Source of the DNA: Celeribacter baekdonensis
GTDB lineage: Bacteria > Pseudomonadota > Alphaproteobacteria > Rhodobacterales > Rhodobacteraceae
Direction: 5' to 3'
Assembly: GCF_900102315.1 (NCBI RefSeq)
Contig: NZ_FNBL01000001.1
Span: 509,841-573,840, forward strand
Length of the DNA stretch: 64,000 bases
Of the stretch, positions 25,158 through 33,734 are shown piece after piece. The notes under the pieces were generated by a model that was not told the DNA's origin, made no database searches, and saw nothing but the letters and a program-made list of their open reading frames with translations. The number at the start of each line of letters is the position of its first letter. The stretch's first letter is position 1. The position numbers were made by a program, and so were the translations under genes.

Positions 25158-26243
25158 TTACTGCGACACCGATTTGAGATATTCGATCACTGCGGCGATT
25201 TCGCTGTCTTTTTTCAGCCCCGCAAAGGTCATTTTGGTCTTGGAATAGACGCTCTTGGGTTTGGCCAGGAATTCCGCCAGATGCGCCTCATCCCAAACCG
25301 CTCCAGCCTCATTCGCGCCCAACATATCGTTGGAATATTTGAACCCATCGACATGCGCGACTTTGGCCATGAACACGCCGTTGAGAATGGGACCGGTCTT
25401 GTTTTTCGCGCCCTCGCCGGTCTGGTGACAGGCTTTGCATTTTTTAAAGACCGTTTCGCCCTTGGCCGCGAGATCGGCGTCAAAGGCCGCGGTCACGACC
25501 TCGGCGGGGGCCTCAACCGGGGCCTCAACCGGCGCTTCTTCTGCCACGGCGACCTCGACAGGCGCGGCCTCGGGCGCAGGCTCGGCGGCCGCCTGATCCG
25601 TGCCCGCCTCATCGGGGGTCACGTCCAAAACAGTCGCCCGTTTGGTGATCTCAACGCTGTCTTTGCAATTCTCGTAACAGGCGTTTTCCTCGGTAAAGAT
25701 CGTGTATTCACTCGAAGGACGATCATCGATGATGAACCCGTCGGCATTGGGCATGTCGACATCGAGGAAGTTCTCGTTGGACAGCACAAAATCATCCTCA
25801 ACGATGTAGTTCGAATAGAGGATATAGGCGGTGATCGCGTAGACATCATCATCCGACATGGTCTGCGCATTGCCAAAGGGCATGGAGCGGCGGACGTAGT
25901 CATAGACGGTCGAGAGATACGGCCAATAGGAACCGACGGTTTTAAGCGGATCTTTGTCCGCCAAAGTGCCGTCGCCGCCCGCAAGTTTCGGCCAATTGTC
26001 CACACCCTCGGCAAACTCGCCGTGACACACCGCGCAGTTTTCCGAAAAGATCATTTCGCCATCTTCAACCGAGCCGGACCCGACAGGAAGCCCATCGCCA
26101 TTGGGCGAAATATCAAGGTTCCATGCGGTGATTTCTTCGGGCAAAGCCGGACGGCCCAGACCGAAGCCCTCGGCAAAAGCCGGGATGGAAAACGTGGCGG
26201 CCAGCGCCGTCGCCGTCATGAGTTTAGGAAGAAACTTCGACAT
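25158..26243 (-). CDS. soxD: SoxD diheme cytochrome c of sulfur dehydrogenase
   Basis: The start MSKFLPKLMTATALA has a GGGGAGG site and a signal peptide ending AFA-E. The 361-residue protein has two heme motifs: CAVCH (Cys70-His74) and CKACH (near residue 267), joined by a Glu/Ala/Pro-rich linker about 50 residues long. With SoxC it forms sulfane dehydrogenase, taking six electrons from SoxY-bound sulfane sulfur. The start overlaps the end of soxC by 20 bases. The gene closes the operon before a terminator. Confidence 0.93.
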   Translation of the reverse strand: MSKFLPKLMTATALAATFSIPAFAEGFGLGRPALPEEITAWNLDISPNGDGLPVGSGSVEDGEMIFSENCAVCHGEFAEGVDNWPKLAGGDGTLADKDPLKTVGSYWPYLSTVYDYVRRSMPFGNAQTMSDDDVYAITAYILYSNYIVEDDFVLSNENFLDVDMPNADGFIIDDRPSSEYTIFTEENACYENCKDSVEITKRATVLDVTPDEAGTDQAAAEPAPEAAPVEVAVAEEAPVEAPVEAPAEVVTAAFDADLAAKGETVFKKCKACHQTGEGAKNKTGPILNGVFMAKVAHVDGFKYSNDMLGANEAGAVWDEAHLAEFLAKPKSVYSKTKMTFAGLKKDSEIAAVIEYLKSVSQ

Positions 26244-27510
26244 TCTCTGCCTCCCCGTTGGCTTTGACATGCCATGTCTGAATACAGTTGTTGTGATAGA
26301 CCGAGTTCTCGCCCCGCACCTCGCGAAGCTGCGCTTTGGTCGGTTGAACATAGCCGGTGTCGTCATGCGCGCGGCTTTGCAGCAACATCTCCGAGCCGTC
26401 CCAATCGGTATCGAGATAAAAGCGGGTGAGCGCCATTTTCTCGCCGGGCTTGGCCAAACGCGCCTTTTCCCAGGTCTTGCCACCGTCTTTCGACACATCG
26501 ACGCCGGTGATGGCGCCGCGCCCGGACCACGCCAGACCGGTGATCACCAAAGGCCCGGTGCCATGGGTGATCGGGCTTTGCGGGCTGGGCGAGGTGACGA
26601 CGGATTTCGCATCCATCACCCATGTCCATTTGCGCGAGGTGCCATCCGCCAGAGTGTCCGTGTATTTCGAGGTCTCTTCGCGACCTTCCACGGCCTGCGC
26701 CGTCACTTCGATCCGACGCAGCCATTTGACCCACATGTTGCCTTCCCAACCGGGCACAACCAAGCGCACCGGATAGCCATGCTCCATGCGCAGCGCTTCA
26801 CCATTGGCCTTAAACGCCACCATGACATCATCAAGCGCCTTTTCCATCGGAATGGAGCGCCCGTTTGACGACGCATCCGCGCCCTCGACATAGACCCATT
26901 TGTCCGACAAATCGCCAGCGGCAGACAGCCCGGCCTCTTCGAGCAACGTGCGCAGGGAGACACCGGAATATTCCATGTTATGGATCATGCCATGGGTGAA
27001 TTGCGCGCCGTTCAATTGCGCCCCCGCCCATTCCATCCCGGTGTTGGCCGCGCATTCCAAGAAAAACGTACGGTTTTCGCGTGGGAAACGCTCCAGATCG
27101 GCATAGGTGAAGACCAGCGGCTGATCGACCAAACCATTGATCATCAAACGATAATCTTCTTTCTTCACTTCAATCGCACCGGAGTGATGGCGCTCAAAGG
27201 CACAGCCCTGCGGCGTGATGGTTCCGTCAAGCGCATGGATCGGCGTGAAGTTGATCGAGGAAATCGGATCGGCGGTGAGCCATGGCACATTGCGCCGGAT
27301 CACATCGCCTTCGTATTTGATCGGCAGACCATAAGGCGTTTCATCAACGCCCGCGCCGGTGGTCATGGCCCAGTCCTGTTTTTCAGTGATCAACGGATCG
27401 GGCGTGCCTTGTGCGGCGGCTGACCCTGCGGCCAAACCGACCCCCGTTGCCGCAGCTCCGCGCAAAAACGCGCGGCGCGAGGGGCTTATGTCCTTTTGGG
27501 TGTCACTCAT
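26224..27510 (-). CDS. soxC: SoxC molybdopterin subunit of sulfur dehydrogenase
   Basis: The 428-residue protein begins with a Tat signal (SPSRRAFLRGAAATG) and shows the sulfite-oxidase fold with the molybdenum-ligating Cys in FFLECAANTG, plus GYPVRLVVPGWEG. It is exported folded and pairs with SoxD. Presence of soxCD means that thiosulfate can be taken fully to sulfate without sulfur globules. The start MSDTQKDI was chosen for its AAAGGGAG site; upstream codons lack the Tat layout. Confidence 0.94.
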   Translation of the reverse strand: MSDTQKDISPSRRAFLRGAAATGVGLAAGSAAAQGTPDPLITEKQDWAMTTGAGVDETPYGLPIKYEGDVIRRNVPWLTADPISSINFTPIHALDGTITPQGCAFERHHSGAIEVKKEDYRLMINGLVDQPLVFTYADLERFPRENRTFFLECAANTGMEWAGAQLNGAQFTHGMIHNMEYSGVSLRTLLEEAGLSAAGDLSDKWVYVEGADASSNGRSIPMEKALDDVMVAFKANGEALRMEHGYPVRLVVPGWEGNMWVKWLRRIEVTAQAVEGREETSKYTDTLADGTSRKWTWVMDAKSVVTSPSPQSPITHGTGPLVITGLAWSGRGAITGVDVSKDGGKTWEKARLAKPGEKMALTRFYLDTDWDGSEMLLQSRAHDDTGYVQPTKAQLREVRGENSVYHNNCIQTWHVKANGEAENVEVSS

Positions 27511-27585
27511 GGTGCGTGCTCCCTTTTGAGATTGTGACGTTTCCGCCCGGCCACTGTGCAGCCCGGGCGACATGTTCAAATGCGA

Positions 27586-29283
27586 TCAGGCGCCAATGAC
27601 CTGAACCGAGGTGTTCGGTTGCAAGGTGATCGTGCCCTGTTTGCGGATGTGATCTTCGACCACGTCCCAAATCTGCGGCCCTTCGGTGGCCTCATTGACC
27701 GAGGCCCAGCCGGCAACGACGTAGTTTTTCGCCGGGTCGAGCTTTTCGCCGGTTTTCAACAGCGTCAGCTCGGAAATCCGTTCGCCCTGTGGTTTGGTGA
27801 TGTCGATGCGGTAGCCAAGGCCACCCATCCGCACCATATCGCCGCCCTGCTGGTAATAGGGATCGGGGTTAAAGATGTTGTCGGCCACGTCTTCCATGAT
27901 CGTACGGATGAACTCGCCGGTCATCTCGGAGCGGTACGCTTTGCCATAGGTCATCGAGGTGGCGTTCCAAATGTCTTCGCGGGTGATGTCATCGCCCGGA
28001 AGCAGCGAGGGCCCCCAACGTACGCCCGGGCTCATGGCAATATCCGCCTCGCGCTCAGAGATCAGCGCATCACAGATCAGGTCATCCCATGTGCCGTTAA
28101 AATTGCCGCGACGGTACAAAAGGCTGTCGGTCTGGCCGATCACCTCGGACATATCGGCCTCATAGGGCGCGCGTTGTTCGTCGATCAGCGCCGCGACCTC
28201 TTTGTCCGGCTCGATCACATCCGAGAAGATCGGGATCAATTTGTGCCGGAATCCCATCATCCGGCCATCGCGCACGTCCAGATCGACACGGGAGACGAAT
28301 TTGCCGTTTGACCCGGAGGCAATCAGGATCGTTTCTCCGACCAGCACAGGTTCGGGCAGCGCGTCATGGGTGTGGCCCGTCAGGATCACGTCAATACCGC
28401 TGACCAGACCCGCCATCTTTTTATCAACGTCAAACCCGTTGTGCGACAAGAGCACGACCAGCTCCGCGCCCATGGCTTTGACCTCGTCCACCACTTGCTG
28501 CATCCGTTCGGTGCGAATGCCGAAAGAGTATTCCGGGAACATCCAACCGGGGTTGGCGATCGGCATATAGGGAAAGGCCTGACCGATCACGGCAATCTTC
28601 ACGCCACCGCGTTCAAAGAACTGATAAGGCGCGAAATCCTCGCTTGGTTCGTCCCATTCGGCGTCGAAAATATTGGCGCCGAGCGCGGCAAAGGGCAAAT
28701 CGCCAACAATCTCGCGCACCCGCTCCGAACCCAGCGTGAATTCCCAATGGAAGGTCATCGCATCGGGTTTGAGCGCGTTCATCACATTGACCATGTCCTG
28801 GCCTTCGGTGTGATAACAGGTGTAGGAGCCGTGCCATGTGTCGCCACCATCCAAGAGCAACGCATCAGGACGCGCTGCGCGGATCGCGTTGATCACCGTG
28901 GCCATACGGTCCAGCCCGCCGACCTTGCCATAGGCCTGACCCAGCGCCGAGAAATCACCCGCCGAGAGCGCATAATGCGAGGGCGAGTTTTCTTCGATCC
29001 CGTAAAGTTTGCGGAAATCGGCGCCGGTGACATGGGGCACAGCCCCTTTGTTGCCGCCCACCCCGATGTTGATCGAGGGTTCGCGGAAATAGATCGGCTT
29101 GAGCTGGGCATGAATGTCGGTGACGTGGATCAGGGAGACATTGCCAAAGGTGTCAAAGTCCAAAAGCTGATCTTGGGTCAGCGCCTGTTGCGCCGCCAAA
29201 CGGGACCAATTGCCAAAACCCGAGGCACCCACCAAAGCGGAGGCGGCCATGGAGACCTGAAGGAAGTCACGACGAGAGATCAT
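27586..29283 (-). CDS. soxB: SoxB thiosulfohydrolase
   Basis: The 565-residue protein begins MISRRDFLQVS, a Tat signal, and carries metallophosphoesterase motifs: HVTDIHAQLKP, LLDGGDTWHGS, and LTGHTHD for the dimanganese site. SoxB hydrolyses the terminal sulfone of SoxYZ-bound thiosulfate to sulfate in the periplasm. A CGGAG site precedes the ATG. A hairpin with T-rich 3' side lies between soxA and soxB, so readthrough into soxBCD may be reduced. Confidence 0.96.
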   Translation of the reverse strand: MISRRDFLQVSMAASALVGASGFGNWSRLAAQQALTQDQLLDFDTFGNVSLIHVTDIHAQLKPIYFREPSINIGVGGNKGAVPHVTGADFRKLYGIEENSPSHYALSAGDFSALGQAYGKVGGLDRMATVINAIRAARPDALLLDGGDTWHGSYTCYHTEGQDMVNVMNALKPDAMTFHWEFTLGSERVREIVGDLPFAALGANIFDAEWDEPSEDFAPYQFFERGGVKIAVIGQAFPYMPIANPGWMFPEYSFGIRTERMQQVVDEVKAMGAELVVLLSHNGFDVDKKMAGLVSGIDVILTGHTHDALPEPVLVGETILIASGSNGKFVSRVDLDVRDGRMMGFRHKLIPIFSDVIEPDKEVAALIDEQRAPYEADMSEVIGQTDSLLYRRGNFNGTWDDLICDALISEREADIAMSPGVRWGPSLLPGDDITREDIWNATSMTYGKAYRSEMTGEFIRTIMEDVADNIFNPDPYYQQGGDMVRMGGLGYRIDITKPQGERISELTLLKTGEKLDPAKNYVVAGWASVNEATEGPQIWDVVEDHIRKQGTITLQPNTSVQVIGA

Positions 29284-29365
29284 GCGTGTTGCTCCGTTGC
29301 ATTTTTGCCAAAACCGGCGCATTTGCGGCCAAGTTTCATGCGTAAAATTGAATATATTGAGGAAA

Positions 29366-29396
29366 ACAAAGCCCCGCACAGCACAGCCGGCGGGGC
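29366..29396 (-). terminator. Possible attenuator between soxA and soxB
   Basis: On the minus strand GCCCCGC and GCGGGGC pair around a 12-base loop, followed by TTTGTTTT. It lies 10 bases after the soxA stop and inside the operon, so partial termination would lower soxBCD relative to soxXYZA. Confidence 0.55.
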
Positions 29397-29405
29397 ATTG
29401 TCAGA

Positions 29406-30272
29406 TCAGTTGCGGACAGACGGACCTTCGACCGACAGGCCGTTGCCACGCGACGCAACATAAAGCTCAAGCGCCAAAAATTCGGGCGAACCCGGCGCGA
29501 AAGTCTCGGCGCGGGTGTCGCGGATACAGCCTTTGAAACGGCCTTGTGCACCGGTCAGCTTGTTGTCCTTGATCCGGTACACCGGGAACCCATTGGTTTG
29601 ACCCTGCGACAGGTGATCGGCGCGGATCATGTTGCCGTAGTTCTGTTCGTGGCAATTGGCACAGGACAGATCAAGTTGGCCAAAGCGTGTGTAATACATC
29701 TCTTTGCCCTGCTCCCATGTCGACTGGGCCGGACCATCAATGGCGACATTCATCGGCGTTCCGCGGGCCACAGAGGCCAGAATGGCTTCGAAATTCAGCA
29801 TTTTCTTGCTGTCGTATTTCTCAGCTTCCGCGCCCATCCGCTCGGTCAGACAGTCATTGATCTGCATCTGAATGCTGTAAACCGCCTCTTTGGCGTCATT
29901 CCATTTCGGATAGGTCGGACGCACAGAGGCAAGGCTCTCCACACCATTGTGACAATCGACGCAGGCTTTGCCCTCCGTCCCCATCACGGTTTCGAATTGG
30001 GAAAGACCCTCTTCGGCCCCCAACATGCCGGGGTTGTCGAAATCGTCCATTTCCATCGCCTGAGTGTCATCAGAACGGAAGCGCCACCCCGACATGATTT
30101 CGGTGAGGTGGCCATCAAGATGCGCGGGTGCCGTCGTCTTGGTGACGATCTCAATCTCGCCGTTGATCACCAATTCGGCATCCTCATCGGCGAATGCGGG
30201 GGCCGCAACAGCAAAAGCGGTCAGGACCGCAGCCGTGCAGAGCTTGGTGGTGAGCGTATTTTTAATGTTCAT
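29406..30272 (-). CDS. soxA: SoxA diheme cytochrome c
   Basis: The 288-residue protein has a signal peptide (ending AFA-D) and two heme motifs, CVDCH (Cys104-His108) and CANCH (Cys204-His208). The active-site Cys249 in KGCIRDTRAE becomes a persulfide and is the heme ligand. With SoxX it forms the oxidoreductase that couples thiosulfate to the SoxY swinging cysteine. A GGAGGAG site precedes the ATG. It lies between soxZ and soxB in canonical order. Confidence 0.95.
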   Translation of the reverse strand: MNIKNTLTTKLCTAAVLTAFAVAAPAFADEDAELVINGEIEIVTKTTAPAHLDGHLTEIMSGWRFRSDDTQAMEMDDFDNPGMLGAEEGLSQFETVMGTEGKACVDCHNGVESLASVRPTYPKWNDAKEAVYSIQMQINDCLTERMGAEAEKYDSKKMLNFEAILASVARGTPMNVAIDGPAQSTWEQGKEMYYTRFGQLDLSCANCHEQNYGNMIRADHLSQGQTNGFPVYRIKDNKLTGAQGRFKGCIRDTRAETFAPGSPEFLALELYVASRGNGLSVEGPSVRN

Positions 30273-30339
30273 GCGTTTCTCTCCTCCCTGGGTGTGCCCT
30301 ATGCGCCCCGATCGTCCGGGGCGCATAGGCTGACCTTGG

Positions 30340-30669
30340 TCAACCGATTGCGATCGGTTTCACGTCTTCGTAGACGGAGCCATCGTCATCGTACCAGGTG
30401 AATTTAAATTCACCTGCTTCGGGGACCTGCGCATCGAATTCGAAATACGGGTTGGTGGAAATCGCCGGTTCCATGGTCACGTCGATCACCGACTGACCGT
30501 TGAACTCACAGGTAAAGCGATTGATGATCGAGCGCGGGATGATGTTGCCATCACCGTCTTTGCGCTGACCCGATTCCATCGGATGCGAAATCAGGGTTTT
30601 GATCGTGATCACCTCGCCAGCAGCAGCCGACTTGGGGACCTTCACGCGGGGTTTGACACCAGATGCCAT
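30340..30669 (-). CDS. soxZ: SoxZ sulfur carrier subunit
   Basis: The 109-residue protein has the SoxZ immunoglobulin-like sequence with KTLISHPMESGQRKD and INRFTCEFNGQ. It lacks a signal peptide and leaves the cell bound to SoxY, whose Tat signal serves both. The heterodimer carries sulfur intermediates. The gene follows soxY closely, with a TAGGAGAC site. Confidence 0.95.
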   Translation of the reverse strand: MASGVKPRVKVPKSAAAGEVITIKTLISHPMESGQRKDGDGNIIPRSIINRFTCEFNGQSVIDVTMEPAISTNPYFEFDAQVPEAGEFKFTWYDDDGSVYEDVKPIAIG

Positions 30670-30696
30670 TGTTTTTGTCTCCTAGAATAAGTCGAT

Positions 30697-31113
30697 TTAG
30701 CCGCCGCAGCCGCCGATGGTCACTTTCACGGTCGACGCCGCTTTGATAAAGGAGCCGTCCGCCAGTTTGGCGATGGCCACCACATCCTGCGTGCCAGCAA
30801 GACGAATGCGGGTCGAGGCGGATTGCGATCCGGCCAGCGGGCCGAAGTTGAACGTGGCCACGCCCGGAGTCGGGTTGCCCGTGGCAAACACCGCAATGGC
30901 GACTGCGCCCGGCGCGTTGACCGAGACCGGCACAGTGTTGCCGTTTTCGGCGATTTCCGGCGCGGTCAGGGTGATGTCCCCGCTGCCTGCCTCTGCACCA
31001 CCGGTAAAGGTGGCCATTTCATCCTCGGCTGCGGCCGTGGCGCGCCAGGGCAAAAATGCCGCAGCCGTCGCACCAAGGCCAAGAGCCAGAGCGTCACGTC
31101 GTGTGAGATTCAT
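30697..31113 (-). CDS. soxY: SoxY sulfur carrier with C-terminal GGCGG arm
   Basis: The 138-residue protein starts MNLTRRDALALGLG, a Tat signal, and ends GGCGG, the swinging arm with Cys136 that carries the sulfur substrate. The mature part is the usual Ig-like fold. It works with SoxZ. An AGGAG site precedes the start, and soxX lies upstream. Nothing unusual in length or ending. Confidence 0.96.
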   Translation of the reverse strand: MNLTRRDALALGLGATAAAFLPWRATAAAEDEMATFTGGAEAGSGDITLTAPEIAENGNTVPVSVNAPGAVAIAVFATGNPTPGVATFNFGPLAGSQSASTRIRLAGTQDVVAIAKLADGSFIKAASTVKVTIGGCGG

Positions 31114-31151
31114 GGTTTGCTCCTCATAAATTCAGGGGGCCGAAAAGGCGA

Positions 31152-31625
31152 TCACTCGTCTTTCAGCGTCATCAAATAGGCCACCACATCTTCGACCTGT
31201 TGCGCCGACAAAAGCGGCGGCAGATCAGCCGGTGCGGCTTTGCCCGTAAAGGCGTCGCCCGGACGGGTGAACCCGTCGACCTTATAAAAGGCAGGCATAA
31301 CAGTGCCGTCGAACGTCATTTTCGGATTGACCACCAGACCGCGCAATTCCGCCTCGGTCCAACGCGATCCCGCCCCGTCCAACAGCGGGCCAACTTCGCC
31401 GGGAAACGGCACATCGGCGTAATCTGTGGCGGCGTGACACGACACGCAGTTGCCAACGGATTTCGTGGTCATGATCGTGCGGCCTTCGGCCGGGTTGCCC
31501 GCAGTACCGGTCAGAGACTGCGCCACGGCGCCTTCCTCAAACTGAATGCTACCCGGGGCCACTTCGGCCATCGCTGCGCTTGCCGTAAGGCCCAGCGCAA
31601 CAAAACAAGTTGCGATACGTTTCAT
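31152..31625 (-). CDS. soxX: SoxX monoheme cytochrome c
   Basis: MKRIATCFVALGLTAS starts a signal peptide in a 157-residue protein with one heme motif, CVSCH (Cys60-His64), and a likely distal Met ligand in GTVMPAFY. SoxX joins SoxA in the periplasmic complex. A GGGAGGAG site precedes the ATG; longer frames begin in the promoter region. It heads the soxXYZABCD transcript, with an operator-promoter region upstream. Confidence 0.94.
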   Translation of the reverse strand: MKRIATCFVALGLTASAAMAEVAPGSIQFEEGAVAQSLTGTAGNPAEGRTIMTTKSVGNCVSCHAATDYADVPFPGEVGPLLDGAGSRWTEAELRGLVVNPKMTFDGTVMPAFYKVDGFTRPGDAFTGKAAPADLPPLLSAQQVEDVVAYLMTLKDE

Positions 31626-31679
31626 GTCTCCTCCCAAAAGACTTGTGTGTCCTAAACTGTGCGACCTTCCGCATTTCTG

Positions 31680-31700
31680 CGGTATTGGTTTTGCATACCG
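31680..31700. promoter_or_regulatory. Inverted repeat in the soxX leader
   Basis: CGGTAT-N9-ATACCG lies about 55 bases before the soxX start, downstream of the presumed -10 element. It may be a second operator or a leader hairpin. Confidence 0.35.
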
Positions 31701-31709
31701 TAGCGCACC

Positions 31710-31748
31710 ATTTTGTCGCAGGGCAAGAACAAATTCAAAAAATCGAAT
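31710..31748 (-). promoter_or_regulatory. soxX promoter with overlapping SoxR/SqrR-type operator
   Basis: On the minus strand TTGAAT and CAAAAT are 17 bases apart. The palindrome ATTC-N8-GAAT (31733-31748) covers the -35 element. This spacing is the known form of the operator bound by persulfide-sensing ArsR proteins of the SqrR/BigR/SoxR group, and such a gene (soxR) is in the cluster. Confidence 0.62.
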
Positions 31749-31787
31749 TTTTCTGCGCTGCGGCAGGTGTAACACCATCATATCCCC

Positions 31788-32387
31788 CTATTCCTTCAGC
31801 TTCAAATGGCCTGCTTCCTGCTGAAGAACCACTTGACGCGCATGGTATTTTTGGAACGGCTCATCGCCCTCATAGCCATGCTCCAACACCCAGCTCATCA
31901 TGTTGAACGTGGTGTATTTGCCAAAGGCGCCGGGCACGGTTACCACCGCCGCATCCTTGGCGGAGACACCTTCGGCCACCTCTTCGGGGAAATAGAGATT
32001 CGTCGGCGTGAACAGCGCCCCCCATTTTTGCACCATGTCTTTCTCCGGCAAGGTCTCGCCGTCAAAATCGGTCACTTCGATGTCGCCAAACATGTTGATT
32101 TGAATGACGAAAAAGTTGTCTTCGATCATCTTGGTGATCTCGGGATCGGGATAAACCTCTTCGTGCATCTTGGTGCAATAGATACAGCCGCGCTGTTCGA
32201 TCATCACCAAAAGCCGTTTGCCTTCCGCATTGGCCTCGGCCAAATCATCGCGCAAATCTTTGAACGTGTCGCGTTGCCACGCGGTTTTGTGTAGCCCGTC
32301 ATCGCCCATTTCAACCGCCAGAGCGGGAGAAAAGGCGAGTACAGAGAGGGTTGCGGCCATCATTGTGCGCCGTGCGATTTTCATCAT
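31788..32387 (-). CDS. soxW: SoxW periplasmic thioredoxin
   Basis: The 199-residue protein has a signal peptide and a thioredoxin-like fold with the active site CIYC (Cys68, Cys71) in EQRGCIYCTKMHEEVY. It receives electrons from SoxV across the membrane and keeps SoxYZ reduced. The start follows soxV by 2 bases and has a GGGAG site. Another ATG one codon on (MKIARR) is equally possible. Confidence 0.92.
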   Translation of the reverse strand: MMKIARRTMMAATLSVLAFSPALAVEMGDDGLHKTAWQRDTFKDLRDDLAEANAEGKRLLVMIEQRGCIYCTKMHEEVYPDPEITKMIEDNFFVIQINMFGDIEVTDFDGETLPEKDMVQKWGALFTPTNLYFPEEVAEGVSAKDAAVVTVPGAFGKYTTFNMMSWVLEHGYEGDEPFQKYHARQVVLQQEAGHLKLKE

Positions 32388-32389
32388 TT

Positions 32390-33145
32390 TTAAAGACTCC
32401 CTTTTGATCCGATTTTAGCAAAGCTCGGGAAGGCTTCCAAAAGCCATGCCGCGATCACATTGACCGAATTTGTAACGATCAGCAGAGCGAACAGGATCAG
32501 GAACAGCCCCATCACCTTTTCCACTTTCGGCAAATGGCGACGGAATTTTGCGGCGAATTTGAGGAAAGGTTTAATGAAAAACGCCGCCACCACAAAGGGC
32601 GCCGTCATCCCAATCCCAAACACCACCATCATGATCAACCCGCGCAGCGCCGTCGCTTCATTCGACGCCATCATCACCACGCCAACCAAAACCCCGCCCA
32701 CGCAGGGTGTCCACCCGGCAGCAAAGGCCAGCCCGACCACATAGGACGACCAGATGTTCATGTTCTTGGTGTCACCGGCCTGCATTTGGAATTGGCGGTT
32801 GAGAAATCCGATTCGGATGATGCCTAAAAAATGCAGCCCCATGACAAACACAATGGCAGCAGAGGCAAAGCGAAAAATGTCCTGATGGCTGCGAAACGCC
32901 TGCGACAGAGAAAAAGCGGCCGCGCCCAAAAGCACAAAGACCGTGATGATTCCGAGCGAAAACATCACACTTGATAACACGGCCCGGCGGCGCACGCCCG
33001 GAGCCAAATCGCCCTCGGCGTTGATTTCGCCCATCGAGGCCCCGGCCATATAGGACAGGTAAAACGGCACGATCGGCAGGATACAGGGTGAGAAAAACAC
33101 CACCAACCCGCCCAAAAGGGCCGAGATAAAATTAACATCGAACAT
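32390..33145 (-). CDS. soxV: SoxV, CcdA-type membrane electron carrier
   Basis: The 251-residue protein has six membrane helices and the two redox cysteines of CcdA: Cys21 in FFSPCILP and the one in GWTPCVGG (about residue 146). It moves reducing power from cytoplasmic thioredoxin to SoxW. An AGGGAGG site precedes the start. It is divergent from soxS across a 161-base region with inverted repeats. Confidence 0.94.
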   Translation of the reverse strand: MFDVNFISALLGGLVVFFSPCILPIVPFYLSYMAGASMGEINAEGDLAPGVRRRAVLSSVMFSLGIITVFVLLGAAAFSLSQAFRSHQDIFRFASAAIVFVMGLHFLGIIRIGFLNRQFQMQAGDTKNMNIWSSYVVGLAFAAGWTPCVGGVLVGVVMMASNEATALRGLIMMVVFGIGMTAPFVVAAFFIKPFLKFAAKFRRHLPKVEKVMGLFLILFALLIVTNSVNVIAAWLLEAFPSFAKIGSKGSL

Positions 33146-33156
33146 TCAGTCCTCCC

Positions 33157-33262
33157 TATGTGAATGTGGGGTCCATCGCCGGATCTGCCCTTTGGGCTTT
33201 TCCATGGCGCGACCCCTTCCCTCCCGTGTCACGAGTGATCCGTGACTTGTGTCATTCACATA
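33157..33262. promoter_or_regulatory. Divergent soxV-soxS control region with a 10-bp inverted repeat
   Basis: TATGTGAATG (33157-33166) and its exact reverse complement CATTCACATA (33253-33262) flank the core of the intergenic region. The right copy is followed by ATTCAAAT, giving ATTC-N4-ATTC half sites. Candidate promoters are TTGACG-17-CTAATT toward soxV and TTCACA-17-TTATGT toward soxS. In Paracoccus and relatives SoxR binds this same intergenic region; binding here is inference. Confidence 0.5.
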
Positions 33263-33306
33263 TTCAAATTAGGTTGTTTATGTCACACCCGTCAATTGGT
33301 ATACAT

Positions 33307-33714
33307 ATGTTGACAAAAATTCTGGCTTCAACCGCCGCCCTGCTCGCATCGATTCTCTCCGCCTTTGCCACCGAATTGGTTATGGTGGAGCAAGACGGAT
33401 GTGCCTATTGCGCCCGCTGGGATGCGGAAATTTCTGAAATTTATCCAAAAACGCCTGAGGGTAAATTTGCCCCCTTGCGTCGGGTGGATCTGCACGCGCC
33501 GCTGCCTGCGGACCTGACATTCACAGGCCCGGTGATCTTTACGCCCACTTTCGTTCTCGTGGAGGACGGGGTCGAACAGGGGCGGATTGAAGGCTATGCT
33601 GGTGACGAACTCTTTTGGGCGATGCTAACCATCACCCTACGCGATCATAGTGATTTTGAGATGAGTGATTTTGAGATCGAGACCACTCACACCACACAAA
33701 CACCAAAGCCCTAA
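33307..33714 (+). CDS. soxS: SoxS periplasmic thioredoxin-like protein
   Basis: A signal peptide (MLTKILASTAALLASILSAFA) leads a 135-residue protein with the active site CAYC (Cys32, Cys35) in EQDGCAYCARWDAE and a cis-Pro strand FTPTFVL. SoxS reactivates SoxYZ by reducing wrongly modified forms. ATG at 33280 (MSHPSIG) is an alternative start with a slightly better AGG spacing, but a promoter prediction and family length favour 33307. The C-terminal tail has a short repeated FEMSDFE/FEIETTHTT sequence. Confidence 0.88.
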   Translation: MLTKILASTAALLASILSAFATELVMVEQDGCAYCARWDAEISEIYPKTPEGKFAPLRRVDLHAPLPADLTFTGPVIFTPTFVLVEDGVEQGRIEGYAGDELFWAMLTITLRDHSDFEMSDFEIETTHTTQTPKP

Positions 33715-33734
33715 ATCTCTTGGGAGGAGATCCA

